Part shown: piece after piece, positions 18,051-27,316 of the stretch | Layout of the letters: the number at the start of each line of letters is the position of its first letter | How positions within the stretch are numbered: position 1 is the first letter of the stretch | DNA from: Modestobacter marinus | GTDB lineage: Bacteria; Actinomycetota; Actinomycetes; Mycobacteriales; Geodermatophilaceae | NCBI RefSeq assembly: GCF_019799945.1 | Contig: NZ_JABGCH010000015.1 | Location: 62,001-126,000, forward strand | Length of the DNA stretch: 64,000 bases | Reading direction: 5' to 3' | Made by a program: the position numbers and the translations under genes | Notes under the pieces: generated by a model | Databases searched by the model: none | Told to the model about the DNA's origin: nothing | What the model saw: only the letters and a program-made list of their open reading frames with translations

Positions 18051-19493
18051 TCAGGGCCGGCCCGGCACCGGGCGGCAGTCGCGGGGGCAGCGCGGCCCCT
18101 CGCGCGCCAGCTCCGCGATCTGCGCCGGGGTGGCGAGGCCGGTCAGGTCCCGGCCGTTCCGCTCGGCGAGGAACCAGACCATCGCCAGCGCCCGTTCCCC
18201 CTCGCGCTCGGCGGCGACCTGCTCGTACGTGGCCCGGCCCGAGTTGAGCCGGTCGGTCAGGGCCGCGACCTCCTCGACCATGGTGCGACCCTCCGCGAGG
18301 CCGAACGCGAAGTCCCGCGGCAACTGGTACCGGCCAGTCAGCCAGGCCTCCCGCTCCTCGAGGTGGTGCAGGCCGACGGGGACGAGCGCGGCCGCGGCGA
18401 CCGCGGCGACCCCGAGCGCGCGCACGACGGCGGGCCGGCGCCGGACCAGGTGGTCGACGGCCACCGCCAGCGCCAGCCCGGCGACGATGGGGATGGCGAT
18501 GGTCCGCCGTACGCCGAGCACGCCGCCGCTCACCGCGTAGAGGACGACCGTCAGGACCAGGGTCCCCGTCCACGGCCACAGCCGGGGCCGCCACGCGGTG
18601 GCCAGGACCAGGCACATCGCGAGCGCGACGGCGAGCCACAGCGAGCCCAACGCGGGGGCCGCGGTGAAGAAGTAGTAGGAGTCCCCGCGCTCCGTCAGCT
18701 CCCGCAGCAGCTCGTCCAGGGCGTCCACCGGGTCGGCCGACTCGACCGAGCCGCCGCCGATGACGATCCTCCCGCCGCCCTCCCACCACACCAGCGGGAA
18801 GCAGACGACAGCCGCGCCGACCACGGTCGCGCCGAGGACGCCGAGGGTCTCGCCCAGCCGCCGCGGCGAGCGGACGAGCCGGACCAGCGCGACGACGCCG
18901 GCCGCCCCGGCCCAGGCGAGACCGGCGCCGTAGGTGGACACGCTGATGCCCGCGGTGACGGGGGCGAGCACCCACCAGCGCCGGTGGGAGGTGACCAGGA
19001 GCAGCGTGGCCATCCCCCACAGCGCCTCCAGGCCGTTCTCGGTGGCCAGCCAGGCCAGCGCGCTGACGCCGGGCAGCAGCACGACGACGGCCGCGCCGAG
19101 CGCGGAGGTGGCTCGACCGCAGGACAGCCGGCGCCGCAGCACCAGGTAGGCGAGCGGCGCGAGCAGGGCCATCGCGCCGGCCTTCCAGTCCCGGCCGTAG
19201 AACAGGTCCGGCGACGGGTCCAGGAGGGAGAAGACCCAGAAGTGCACGTGCCCGCCGAAGTTGGTCGCGTACTCGGTCGGCTGGAACCGGGCCGGGACGG
19301 CGACGACGTCGAGGATGCTGACCGAGACCTCCTCCCCGGACAGCCACTGCTGGACGTCCACGGCGGCGGCCGCGGCGAGGTTCATGGCGGCGGCGAGGGC
19401 GAACAGGACCGCAGCGACGGCTGCGTCGATCCACACCCGGGTGCCGGCCGGCGCATCGCGCACCGGGACCGCGGTCGACCCGGTGGCGCTCAA
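18051..19493 (-). CDS. multi-pass membrane protein, GT-C glycosyltransferase-like
   Basis: A 480-residue membrane protein with about 10-12 predicted helices and a soluble C-terminal tail of about 90 residues. The first periplasmic loop holds acidic residues (WLSGEE and the following ILDVVAV stretch) as in GT-C glycosyltransferases, which use polyprenyl-phosphate sugars. Identity beyond that is uncertain. It starts with TTG at 19493, overlapping the stop of the upstream GT2 gene in TTGA. That coupling to a polyprenol-phosphate sugar synthase and the divergent GtrA-type flippase suggest the three act on one lipid-linked sugar. Confidence 0.6.
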   Translation of the reverse strand: MSATGSTAVPVRDAPAGTRVWIDAAVAAVLFALAAAMNLAAAAAVDVQQWLSGEEVSVSILDVVAVPARFQPTEYATNFGGHVHFWVFSLLDPSPDLFYGRDWKAGAMALLAPLAYLVLRRRLSCGRATSALGAAVVVLLPGVSALAWLATENGLEALWGMATLLLVTSHRRWWVLAPVTAGISVSTYGAGLAWAGAAGVVALVRLVRSPRRLGETLGVLGATVVGAAVVCFPLVWWEGGGRIVIGGGSVESADPVDALDELLRELTERGDSYYFFTAAPALGSLWLAVALAMCLVLATAWRPRLWPWTGTLVLTVVLYAVSGGVLGVRRTIAIPIVAGLALAVAVDHLVRRRPAVVRALGVAAVAAAALVPVGLHHLEEREAWLTGRYQLPRDFAFGLAEGRTMVEEVAALTDRLNSGRATYEQVAAEREGERALAMVWFLAERNGRDLTGLATPAQIAELAREGPRCPRDCRPVPGRP

Positions 19494-20269
19494 CCCCGCG
19501 CCTTGCGCCGGAGTCTCGGGACCAGGAGGAGCGCCTCGGCCGCGATCCGGGCGTTCATCTTGGACTGCCCGTGCTCACGGTCCCGGAAGACGATCGGCAC
19601 CTCGACGACCCGGAACCCGGCGCGGACCGCCCGGTTGGTGACCTCGATCTGGAAGGCGTACCCCTGGGCCTCGATCGTCTCCGGCTCGATCGCCTGGAGC
19701 ACCGAGGCCCGGAAGCACTTGAAGCCGCCGGTCAGGTCGGCGACGTCCAGCCCGAGCACGAGCCGGGCGTACACGGAGCCGCCGCGGGAGAGCAGCCGCC
19801 GCGACAGCCCCCAGTTCGCCACTCCCCCGCCGGGCGTGTACCGGGAGCCGATCGCCATGTCGGCACCGGCGCGCACGGCGGCCACCAGGCGAGGGATGTC
19901 GGCGGGGTCGTGGGAGAAGTCGGCGTCCATCTGCAGCAGGACGTCGGCCCCGTGGGAGACCGCGTGGGTGAAGCCGTGGACGTAGGCGCGGCCGAGGCCC
20001 TGCCGCTGGGGCCGCACGAGCACCTGGACCTGCGGCAGCTCGGCGCTCAGCGCGCGGGCCCGCTCGGCGGTGCCGTCCGGTGAGGAGTCGTCGACCACCA
20101 CGATCCAGAACTCCGGGAGGTCGCAGGAGGTCAGCGCCGCGTGGATCGCCCGCAGCGCGGGCTCGATGTTCTCGATCTCCTGGTAGGTGGGCAGCACCAA
20201 CCACACCGGGCCGATGGCCTGCCGGTCGGTTCCGGACGCAGCCCCCCGCGCCTGCTCGTCCCGAATCAT
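19490..20269 (-). CDS. GT2 polyprenol-phosphate glycosyltransferase (DPM1/GtrB type)
   Basis: A 259-residue soluble-type GT2 enzyme likely to transfer mannose or glucose from a nucleotide sugar to polyprenyl phosphate at the cytoplasmic face. It shows VWLVLPTYQEIENIEPAL, VVDDSSPDGTAE, the metal-binding DADFSHDP motif, IGSRYTPGGGV, DLTGGFKCFR and the C-terminal FRDREHGQSKM block typical of dolichol-phosphate mannose synthases. No C-terminal membrane anchor is present. The ATG at 20269 is chosen because the longer frame is Pro/Ala-rich and unlike the family. It is coupled by four bases to the membrane protein downstream and divergent from gtrA. Confidence 0.87.
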   Translation of the reverse strand: MIRDEQARGAASGTDRQAIGPVWLVLPTYQEIENIEPALRAIHAALTSCDLPEFWIVVVDDSSPDGTAERARALSAELPQVQVLVRPQRQGLGRAYVHGFTHAVSHGADVLLQMDADFSHDPADIPRLVAAVRAGADMAIGSRYTPGGGVANWGLSRRLLSRGGSVYARLVLGLDVADLTGGFKCFRASVLQAIEPETIEAQGYAFQIEVTNRAVRAGFRVVEVPIVFRDREHGQSKMNARIAAEALLLVPRLRRKARG

Positions 20270-20441
20270 CGACGGCGATGGTAGGTGAGCGCGCGGCCGG
20301 ACCCGGGCCGAAACCGTGGACGCGGCCGTGTCGGGAGCGCGTCCCCGGGTTGGCAGGACCCGGGCGGGCAGGACCCGGGGCGGGCACGCGGGCGACTCGT
20401 CCGCGGCGGCAGCCGGAGGTGGGTCCACCTAGAGTTGGCCC

Positions 20442-20966
20442 GTGCACGTCATCCCGCGGCTCCTCGACCGCGCCGGAGTCACCTGGCGCATCCTGCTCAA
20501 GGAACTCAGCGCGTTCGGCGTCGTGGGTGCCCTGTGCTTCGTCGTGGACCTCGGGCTGTTCCAGCTGCTGTACGCACACGTCGGGGTCGGGGCGGTCACC
20601 TCCAAGCTGCTGGCGACCCTCGTGTCGATGACCCTGGCCTACTTCGGGCACCGGTACTGGTCGTTCTCCCACCGGGCCCGCACCGGCCTGCGCCGGGAGT
20701 ACTCGATCTTCTTCCTGGTCAACGGCGTGACCCTGCTGCTGGGCCTGCTACTGGTCGCGATCGTGCGCTACCCGCTCGGTCAGGAGGGTGCGCTGGCCCT
20801 GCAGGTGACCAACGTCGTCTCCATCGGCCTGGGCACGGTCATCCGCTTCCTGGCCTACCGCCGCTGGGTGTTCGTGTCCAGTGACGCGCCGGCCGCCGTG
20901 GCGCACCAGCTGGACCGCGAGCGCCGCGAGTCGGCCGCCCAGCAGGACGCGCCCGCCGCCGCCTGA
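20442..20966 (+). CDS. GtrA family membrane protein
   Basis: A 174-residue GtrA-like protein with four membrane helices, beginning at GTG 20442. It contains FGVVGALCFVVDLGLFQLL (helix 1), SMTLAYFGHRYWSF, YSIFFLVNGVTLLLGLLL and IGLGTVIRFLAYRRWVF, the usual signature. GtrA proteins are proposed to flip polyprenyl-phosphate sugars across the membrane. A GtrA gene occupies the same place near purK in M. tuberculosis (Rv3277). The divergent GT2 and GT-C-like genes complete a GtrA/GtrB/Gtr-type set. The C-terminus is Ala/Arg-rich and disordered. Confidence 0.88.
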   Translation: MHVIPRLLDRAGVTWRILLKELSAFGVVGALCFVVDLGLFQLLYAHVGVGAVTSKLLATLVSMTLAYFGHRYWSFSHRARTGLRREYSIFFLVNGVTLLLGLLLVAIVRYPLGQEGALALQVTNVVSIGLGTVIRFLAYRRWVFVSSDAPAAVAHQLDRERRESAAQQDAPAAA

Positions 20967-21066
20967 GCCGCCGGCTCGGCCGGCCGGCGGCGAGCCGACC
21001 GGCGGGGCCAGCCGACCGGTGGGGCCAGCCGGCCGGCCGGGTCAGCCGGCCGGTGCCGAGCCGGTC
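20967..21066. repeat. imperfect GC-rich tandem repeat (GGCCAGCCGRCCGG-type units)
   Basis: The spacer between gtrA and sbcC is made of variants of a 15-18-base unit resembling GGGGCCAGCCGACCGGT, repeated about five times with scattered substitutions and many CCGGCC palindromic cores. The two flanking genes converge, so it may form stem-loops that stop transcription from both sides. It has no coding potential. Confidence 0.6.
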
Positions 21067-24025
21067 AGCCGGCCAGCCGCGAGCCGTCCCGGCCGGCCAC
21101 GACCTCCAACCGGCTGGGGATCCGGGTGCGCAGCTCCTCGACGTGACTGATCACGCCGACGGTGCGGCCGCCGCGGCGCAGCTCGTCGAGGACGGTCATC
21201 ACGGCGTCCAGCGCCAGCGGGTCGAGCGTGCCGAAGCCCTCGTCGACGAAGAGCGTCTCGATCTGCACCCCACCGCTCTCCGCGGTGACGACGTCGGCGA
21301 GCCCGAGCGCCAGCGCCAGGGAGGCCATGAAGCTCTCCCCGCCGGACAGCGTCTTCGTCGGCCGGCGGGCCCCGGTGTACTCGTCGAGCACGTCCAGGCC
21401 CAGCCCGCCGCGGGCGCCGTGCCGGCCCTGGGCATCGCTGTGCAGGAAGGTGTACCGCCCCCCGGACATGTCCCGCAGCCGGCGGCTGGCCACCTCGGCG
21501 ACCTGCTCCAGCCGCGCGGCGAGCACGAAGGACTGCAACCGCATCTTCAGCGTGTTGGCGCCGCGGCCGTTGACCAGGTCGGCGAGGGCGGTGACCTGCT
21601 CGGCCACGGCCCGCCGCTCGTCGAGCTCCACCTCGACCGCGGTGAGGTCGGCGGTCAGCTCGTCCAGGTCCGCGGCGCACCGGCCGGCCTCGGCCAGCGC
21701 CGCCACGGCCGCCTCCCGGCGCGCCGTCGCCGAGCGGCAGCCGGTGAGAGCCGCCTCGAGGTCGGGACGGGGGGCCAGGTCGGCGAGTTCCGGCTCGGCG
21801 AGCGTGGCCGTGACCACCGACCACTGGTGGTCGTGCTCGGCGACGCGACGGCCGATCTCGGCGGACCATCCGCGCTCGAGCAGCGCGCCGGCAGCGGTCA
21901 GCAGGTCGGGGAACCCCGCGTCGGCGACCCGCTCCTCGGCCAGCCGACGCGCCGCGTCGGCCGCGACCCGGGCGCGGACCTCGTCGTCCTCGGCGGCGAC
22001 GAGCGCCTCGCAGCGTTCCGCCTCCCCGACCAGCCGGCGCACCCGGGCGGGCAGGTCGCAGTCCTCGCCCCGCGCCGCGGTCAGCCGCTCCCGGACCTCG
22101 GCGAGCGCCTCCGCGGTGGCGGCGAGCTCGGCCCGGCGGCGGGCGATCTGCTCGCGGGCGGCCACGCGGGCCGCTGCGGCGGTGTCCCGTTCGGCGACCA
22201 GCGTGGCGAGCCGGCGGCGGAGCTCGTCCAGTCGCTGGGCCTGCGCCCGCACCGCCCTCTCCTCGGCGGTGGCGGTGGCCACCGCCGAGGCCTGCTCGGC
22301 GACCGGCTGCTCCCCGCCCTGCGCCCGCAGGACGGCGATCCGGCGCTCGGTCTCCTCGACCAGGCGGGCCGCCGCGTCGTACCGCACCTCCTGCTCGGCG
22401 GCTGCGGCGCGAGCCGCGTCCTCGTCGGCGCGGGTGACCAGTGGCCCCTCGTGCCGGGCCAGCCGGGGGTGCTCGACCGCACCGCAGACCGGGCAGTCCA
22501 CGCCGTCGGCCAACCCCTCCGCGAGCTCGGCGGCCATGCCGTCGAGCCGGCGGGTGCGCAGGTCGTCCCAGCGCTCCCGGGCGTCCAGCCACGCCTCGCG
22601 GGCGGCCGACGCCTGCTCCCGCCGGGCACGCAGGCCCTCGGCGAGGTCCTCGGCGGCCCGGGCCGCCGCGAGCGCCTCCTGGCGGCGGGCCAGGTCGGCG
22701 GTGAGCCCCGGCAGGCGGGCGGCGGCGTCGCCGGCGGCCTTCACGGCCGCGTCCGCATCGGCCAGCCGGGCGGACTCGGTGACCGCGGCCGCCTCGTCCC
22801 GCTCGGCCGCCGTCTCCAGCCGGCCCAGCTCCCGCTGGCCGCCGGTGACCTGCGCCTGGAGTCGCTCCGCGCGGTCCACCTCGGGCAGCAGGGAGCGCAG
22901 GGCCGCGACCTCGTCGCGCAGCGCCCGGGCCAGCAGGTTGTCCGCGGACCGGCCGGCGGCGACCTCGGTCCAGTCCCTGCGGACGGTCGTCAGCCGCGCG
23001 AGGGCCGCCTCGTGCGCCACGGCGGCGCGGCCGGCCGCCTCCAGGACGTCCCGCACCGGCTCGGCGCGCTGCCCTGCCTCCAGCACCGCGCGCAGCGGGT
23101 GCAGCTCGGCCGCCTCGGCCTGGAGGTGCTCCAGCTGGGCCCGGGCGCGGTCCCGGCGGTCATGCCGGGCGGCCTCCGCGCGGGCGGCCGCCAGGGCAGC
23201 GTCCTCGCGGGTGACCTCCGCCGCCGCCGCGGCCGCGGCCTGCTCCCGCTCGGTCAGCCGCGCGGCCACCTCGGCCCGCACCCGCTGGACCCAGACCCCG
23301 GCGTGGGCCGCCGCCGCCGCGCCGACGAGCTCGGGCGCGAGCTCCTCGGGCACGTCGACGTCGGCCACCTGGGCGACCCGGGCGAGCAGCGTGCTCGCCC
23401 GCAGCTGCGCCTGGTCCAGCTCCTGGCGCGCGGCCGAGCGCTGCTCGGCCAGCCACTCCTCGACCCGGGCGAACCGGCCCACGTCGAACAGGGTGCGCAG
23501 CAGCCGCCCCCGGTCCTCCGGCTCGGCCCGCAGGAACCGTGCGAAGTCGCCCTGCGGCAGCAGGACGACCTGGCAGAACTGCTCGGCGGACAGGCCGAGC
23601 CGGGTGCGCAGGTGCTCGGACCCCTCGTCGATCCGGGTGCTCACCGGCTCCCAGCCCTGCGCCGTCCACCGCTGGACGGTCAGCCGGGCCTGCTCGGTGG
23701 TGACGCCGGTCCCCCGGCGCTTGGGCCGCTGCTGCTCGGGACGGCGGGTGACCAGCAGCCGCTCTCCGCCGAGGGTGACCTCGCACCGGACCTCGGTGCG
23801 CACCTGGTCGGCGGCGTGGTCGCTGCGCAGCCGCTTCTCCTCGCCGCGCGCGCCGGGAACGGTGCCGTAGAGCGCGTAGACGACCGCGTCCAGCAGGGTG
23901 GTCTTGCCCGCTCCGGTGGGGCCCCAGAGCAGGAACAGCCCGTCGCGGGCCACGTCGTCGAGGTCGACCTCGACCCGGTCGGCGAACGGACCGAAGGCGG
24001 CGAGCTCCAGCCGGTGGACCCTCAC
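21065..24025 (-). CDS. sbcC: exonuclease SbcC (SMC-like ATPase subunit)
   Basis: A 986-residue Rad50-like subunit of the SbcCD nuclease, which removes hairpins and processes DNA ends. The N-terminus has LAAFGPFADRVEVDL and Walker A GPTGAGKTTLLDAV (about residues 35-48), then Q-loop sequence VLLPQGDFARFL. A long Ala/Arg/Glu-rich coiled coil is interrupted near residue 508 by the zinc hook VDCPVCGAVEHP. The C-terminal ATPase half carries LSGGESFMASLALALGLAD and Walker B LFVDEGFGTLD. It starts with GTG in a GTGA overlap with sbcD. Length is in the normal actinobacterial range. Confidence 0.95.
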   Translation of the reverse strand: MRVHRLELAAFGPFADRVEVDLDDVARDGLFLLWGPTGAGKTTLLDAVVYALYGTVPGARGEEKRLRSDHAADQVRTEVRCEVTLGGERLLVTRRPEQQRPKRRGTGVTTEQARLTVQRWTAQGWEPVSTRIDEGSEHLRTRLGLSAEQFCQVVLLPQGDFARFLRAEPEDRGRLLRTLFDVGRFARVEEWLAEQRSAARQELDQAQLRASTLLARVAQVADVDVPEELAPELVGAAAAAHAGVWVQRVRAEVAARLTEREQAAAAAAAEVTREDAALAAARAEAARHDRRDRARAQLEHLQAEAAELHPLRAVLEAGQRAEPVRDVLEAAGRAAVAHEAALARLTTVRRDWTEVAAGRSADNLLARALRDEVAALRSLLPEVDRAERLQAQVTGGQRELGRLETAAERDEAAAVTESARLADADAAVKAAGDAAARLPGLTADLARRQEALAAARAAEDLAEGLRARREQASAAREAWLDARERWDDLRTRRLDGMAAELAEGLADGVDCPVCGAVEHPRLARHEGPLVTRADEDAARAAAAEQEVRYDAAARLVEETERRIAVLRAQGGEQPVAEQASAVATATAEERAVRAQAQRLDELRRRLATLVAERDTAAAARVAAREQIARRRAELAATAEALAEVRERLTAARGEDCDLPARVRRLVGEAERCEALVAAEDDEVRARVAADAARRLAEERVADAGFPDLLTAAGALLERGWSAEIGRRVAEHDHQWSVVTATLAEPELADLAPRPDLEAALTGCRSATARREAAVAALAEAGRCAADLDELTADLTAVEVELDERRAVAEQVTALADLVNGRGANTLKMRLQSFVLAARLEQVAEVASRRLRDMSGGRYTFLHSDAQGRHGARGGLGLDVLDEYTGARRPTKTLSGGESFMASLALALGLADVVTAESGGVQIETLFVDEGFGTLDPLALDAVMTVLDELRRGGRTVGVISHVEELRTRIPSRLEVVAGRDGSRLAG

Positions 24026-25170
24026 AGCGCGGCCTCCTCACGGTCCACGGCGGCCAGCGCCCGTCCCAGCAGGGTCCGCTCGGCCTCGGTGGCGGGCACA
24101 CCCCGCACGTGCGCGACGAACTCGCCGGCCACCTCGAGGTCGCTGCGGCCGGTGAGCCGCTCCTGGTAGCTGCGCCCGTTGGCCCCCGCCCCGGCGCCGG
24201 CCCACTCCAGGTGCACGCAGTGCGGGAACCGGGTCTGCAGGTGACGCATCGGGTCGGTCGGGCGCACCGGGTCGGTGAGCTGGACGGAGACGAAGTGCTC
24301 CTCGGCCGGGGTGTGGCCGGGGTCGGCCAGCAGGTCGGCCAGCTCGCCGCGCAGCACGGTGAGCTTCCGGGGTACGGGCAGCGGCACCGGCCGGACGTCG
24401 GCGAGCCCACCGGCGTCCAGCTCGACGAGCCACGCCTGCTTCTGCTGGCCGGCCTCACCGAAGGAGTAGGCCAGCGGCGAGCCGCTGTACCGCAACCGGG
24501 GACTGAGCGTCTGCGGCCGGTGCAGGTGGCCGAGCGCCACGTAGTCGACGCCGTCGAAGACCGAGGCCGGCACCAGGTCCACCCCGCCGACGCAGATGTC
24601 GCGCTCGCTCTCGCTGGCCACCCCGCCGCCGACGAACGCGTGCGCGAGCACGACCGAGCGGGTGCCCGGCCGCAGGAACAGGTCGGCGCGCACCCGGTCC
24701 ATGGCCGCGGCCAGCACCGCCTCGTGACTGCGGGCCTCGGGCAGCCCGAGCTCGTGCCGGGCGACCTCCGGCTCAAGGTAGGGCAGGCCGTAGACCGCGA
24801 CCTCGCCGTGCTCGTCAGCGACCAGCACGGGCTCGTCGAGCACGGCGGTGGCCGCGCGCACGTGGACGCCCGAGCGGGCCAGCAGCCCGGAGGCGAAGCC
24901 GAGCCGCCGCGCCGAGTCGTGGTTGCCGGGGGTCAGCACGACTACGGCGCCCGCAGCCCGCAGCCGGGTCAACGCGCGGTCGAGCACGGCGGTCGCGTCC
25001 GCGGAGGGGACGGCGCGGTCGTACACGTCCCCGGCGACCACGACGACGTCGACCTGCTCCTCGGCCACCACCTCGGCGAGCCGGCGCAGCACCGCGTCCT
25101 GTTCAGCGAGCAGGTCGGTGCCGTGCAGGGACCTGCCCACGTGCCAGTCCGAGGTGTGCAGCAACCGCAT
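24022..25170 (-). CDS. sbcD: exonuclease SbcD (Mre11-like nuclease subunit)
   Basis: A 382-residue metallophosphoesterase, partner of SbcC. Metal-binding motifs appear in order: HTSDWHVG (Asp8, His10), VAGDVYDRA, TPGNHDSARR, a later VLAHAFVGGG and ALGHLHRPQ. The C-terminal part is the capping domain. The ATG at 25170 gives the classical MRLLHTSDWH start. Its stop overlaps the sbcC start by four bases, so the subunits are made together. Confidence 0.95.
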   Translation of the reverse strand: MRLLHTSDWHVGRSLHGTDLLAEQDAVLRRLAEVVAEEQVDVVVVAGDVYDRAVPSADATAVLDRALTRLRAAGAVVVLTPGNHDSARRLGFASGLLARSGVHVRAATAVLDEPVLVADEHGEVAVYGLPYLEPEVARHELGLPEARSHEAVLAAAMDRVRADLFLRPGTRSVVLAHAFVGGGVASESERDICVGGVDLVPASVFDGVDYVALGHLHRPQTLSPRLRYSGSPLAYSFGEAGQQKQAWLVELDAGGLADVRPVPLPVPRKLTVLRGELADLLADPGHTPAEEHFVSVQLTDPVRPTDPMRHLQTRFPHCVHLEWAGAGAGANGRSYQERLTGRSDLEVAGEFVAHVRGVPATEAERTLLGRALAAVDREEAAL

Positions 25171-25247
25171 GGACCGACCGTAGGTCCGGGCACCGACAGA
25201 ACGGCCCGGCACCCCGGGACGGAGGGGACCGGTGGGACGGACCGGGG

Positions 25248-25817
25248 TCAGAGGTACTGCCGGGTCGCCCCGCCGCCCCAGGGCCGGCCCCATCCGTCGA
25301 GGGGGGCCACCGGCTCGCCGGCCCGGCGGTCGGCGTCCTCCTCGACCAGCTGGGCGAGCAGCTGCTGGACCTCGTCGCTGTCGGGGATGGCGCTGAAGAC
25401 CGTGGGGCCGCCGTCCCCCGCCGTCTCGATGGTGAGCGTCCCCGAGTTGACCAGCCGGTCCCAGAGGCTCTGCCGGTAGGACACGTCGGTCATGCGCGAC
25501 AGGCCGATGTCCCGGCCGTGCCGGGCGAGGACCCCGGTGCGGAACAGCAGCCGGTGCGTGGTGATCACGTAGTGGGTGGTCCGCCAGCGCAGCAGCGGGA
25601 CGACGACGAGCACCAGCGCCAGGGCGGCGGCGGCCCCGCTCACGACCAGCCGCCACAGCGCCTGCTGGTCACCGGCCGGCACGAGCGCCGCGCCGAACGA
25701 GGTGGCACCGACGATCACCAGGAGCAGGACGACGGGCCAGAAGACCGTGGTCCAGTGCGGGTGGAGGTGCCGGACGACCTCCTCGTCCTCCGTGAGGACC
25801 TTCTCCGGATACGCCAC
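25248..25817 (-). CDS. PH domain (bPH2) membrane protein
   Basis: A 189-residue protein with AYPEKVLTEDEEVVRHLHPHW at the N-terminus, two membrane helices (about residues 25-45 and 60-80) and a bacterial PH domain containing TTHYVITTHRLLFRTGVLARHGRDIGLSRMTDV. Its location next to birA matches Rv3278c in M. tuberculosis. Function is unknown; related proteins sit in the membrane with the PH domain in the cytoplasm. GTG 25817 is chosen because the family usually begins near YPEK; GTG 25856, which would overlap the upstream acyltransferase gene, is possible. Confidence 0.8.
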   Translation of the reverse strand: MAYPEKVLTEDEEVVRHLHPHWTTVFWPVVLLLVIVGATSFGAALVPAGDQQALWRLVVSGAAAALALVLVVVPLLRWRTTHYVITTHRLLFRTGVLARHGRDIGLSRMTDVSYRQSLWDRLVNSGTLTIETAGDGGPTVFSAIPDSDEVQQLLAQLVEEDADRRAGEPVAPLDGWGRPWGGGATRQYL

Positions 25818-25848
25818 GGGTCCAGGATCGCCGACAAGTCGGCCCGGG

Positions 25849-27228
25849 TCACGCACTCCGGCGGCGGTCCCCGTCCCGTGTCCGGTGCGTCAGGAGCTCG
25901 TCGGCGACCGCGCCGTCCCCGGCCAGGGTCTGCTGGACCGCCCGCGGACGCTGCGGATCGGCCTCCGGCGACACCGGGGCACCGACCACGCCCGTCCCCT
26001 CCTGGGGGACCCCGTCGCGCGTGCCGTCGGCGAGGACCTGGGCCGGGAGCGGCCGGCGGCTGACCCAGCGGCCCGGGCCGCGGCGGCGCAGCGCCTTGCG
26101 GGCCGGCTCCTCGATGCAGGTGTAGGCCAGGTGGGCGAGCAGCACCACGAAGAGCAGCACCTGCGGGACGAGGAAGGAGCCCAGCGCGCTGCCCGGGCCG
26201 ATCCGCGGCTCCCAGAGCATGTAGGACCAGAAGATCTCGAACACCGGCACGTGGACCAGGTAGAGGCTGTAGGAGATCCGCCCGCCGTGGACCATCGGCC
26301 CGGCCGACAGCGCCTTGCTCAGCCCCCGCTGGGACAGCGCCAGCGCGCCGATCAGCACCGGGAAGAAGACGACGACGACCCCGCCGTACTCGGCGCCGCC
26401 CTGACCGCGCCAGAAGCCCCACCAGATGCCCGCGAGGATCTCGATGAGCGCGATCACGGCGACGACAGCGGCGATCTGGTCCACCCGCCGGGTGGCCCGG
26501 ACCTTGCGGACGGCGAGGCAGGTGAAGGCGCCGGCGAGGAAGCCGCCCGCGATCCGGAGCAGCCAGCTGTGGTCGAAGTACGGGTCGCCGGTGCGGTAGC
26601 AGGCGTAGGCGAACGGCACCATGCAGGCCACCGCGAGGACGGCGAGCACCCAGGCGGGCGCCTTGCGCAGCCGGTACAGCACCAGCACGACGACGGGGAA
26701 GCAGAGGTAGGCCAGCCACTCCGCGCTGATCGACCACGCCGCGCCCACCCAGGACGAGCCCGCGAACGAGGCCTTGTCCCAGAGCTGGATCATCAGCATC
26801 TGCTGCACCCAGTGCCACCAGGTCACCGTGGGCTGCACGGTCTGCCACACGACGAAGTCGTCGGGGATGCGCGAGGCCCGGTACAGCATCCAGAGGCCGA
26901 ACAGCGAGATGACCGTGGCGTACACCGGCCAGATCCGGCAGATGCGCGCCCACAGGAAGCCCACCGTGCCCCGGACCGAGGGCCGCGAGCCCAGCTTGTC
27001 CAGGTACGTCAGCGTGATGACGAAGCCGCTGAGGACGTAGAAGAGGTCGACCCCCAGTGCCCCGGTGTGGACCAGCGGGCGCAGCGGCTCCCAGTAGCGC
27101 GTGTAGGCGTCCCCCGGGGTGAAGGAGAAGTGGAAGCAGACGACCCAGAGCGCAGCGACGATGCGCAGCCCGGTCAGCGACCGGACCTCGCCCTTCAGGG
27201 CGACCGGCGTCTCACTGGCAGAGGTCAC
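25849..27228 (-). CDS. acyltransferase 3 family membrane protein
   Basis: A 459-residue O-acyltransferase of the acyltransferase_3 (OafA/NodX-like) family. It opens with SLTGLRIVAALWVVCFHF, where the His is the family catalytic residue, followed by LGVDLFYVLSGFVITLTY and WARICRIWPVY. About ten membrane helices follow, with GRISYSLYLVHVPVFE near the last ones. The final 70 residues form a charged cytoplasmic tail. It probably acetylates a surface or lipid-linked glycan. The start is GTG 27228. The gene is not part of the M. tuberculosis order here, so it looks like a lineage insertion between the bPH2 gene and birA. Confidence 0.85.
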   Translation of the reverse strand: MTSASETPVALKGEVRSLTGLRIVAALWVVCFHFSFTPGDAYTRYWEPLRPLVHTGALGVDLFYVLSGFVITLTYLDKLGSRPSVRGTVGFLWARICRIWPVYATVISLFGLWMLYRASRIPDDFVVWQTVQPTVTWWHWVQQMLMIQLWDKASFAGSSWVGAAWSISAEWLAYLCFPVVVLVLYRLRKAPAWVLAVLAVACMVPFAYACYRTGDPYFDHSWLLRIAGGFLAGAFTCLAVRKVRATRRVDQIAAVVAVIALIEILAGIWWGFWRGQGGAEYGGVVVVFFPVLIGALALSQRGLSKALSAGPMVHGGRISYSLYLVHVPVFEIFWSYMLWEPRIGPGSALGSFLVPQVLLFVVLLAHLAYTCIEEPARKALRRRGPGRWVSRRPLPAQVLADGTRDGVPQEGTGVVGAPVSPEADPQRPRAVQQTLAGDGAVADELLTHRTRDGDRRRSA

Positions 27229-27316
27229 AGGTATCCCCCGGGGTGCAGCGACCTGGGCCGCTCTGGCGCAACCACTCGAAGTTACCTGCCGCGGGCCCGC
27301 ACGCCGACTCCTGGCG

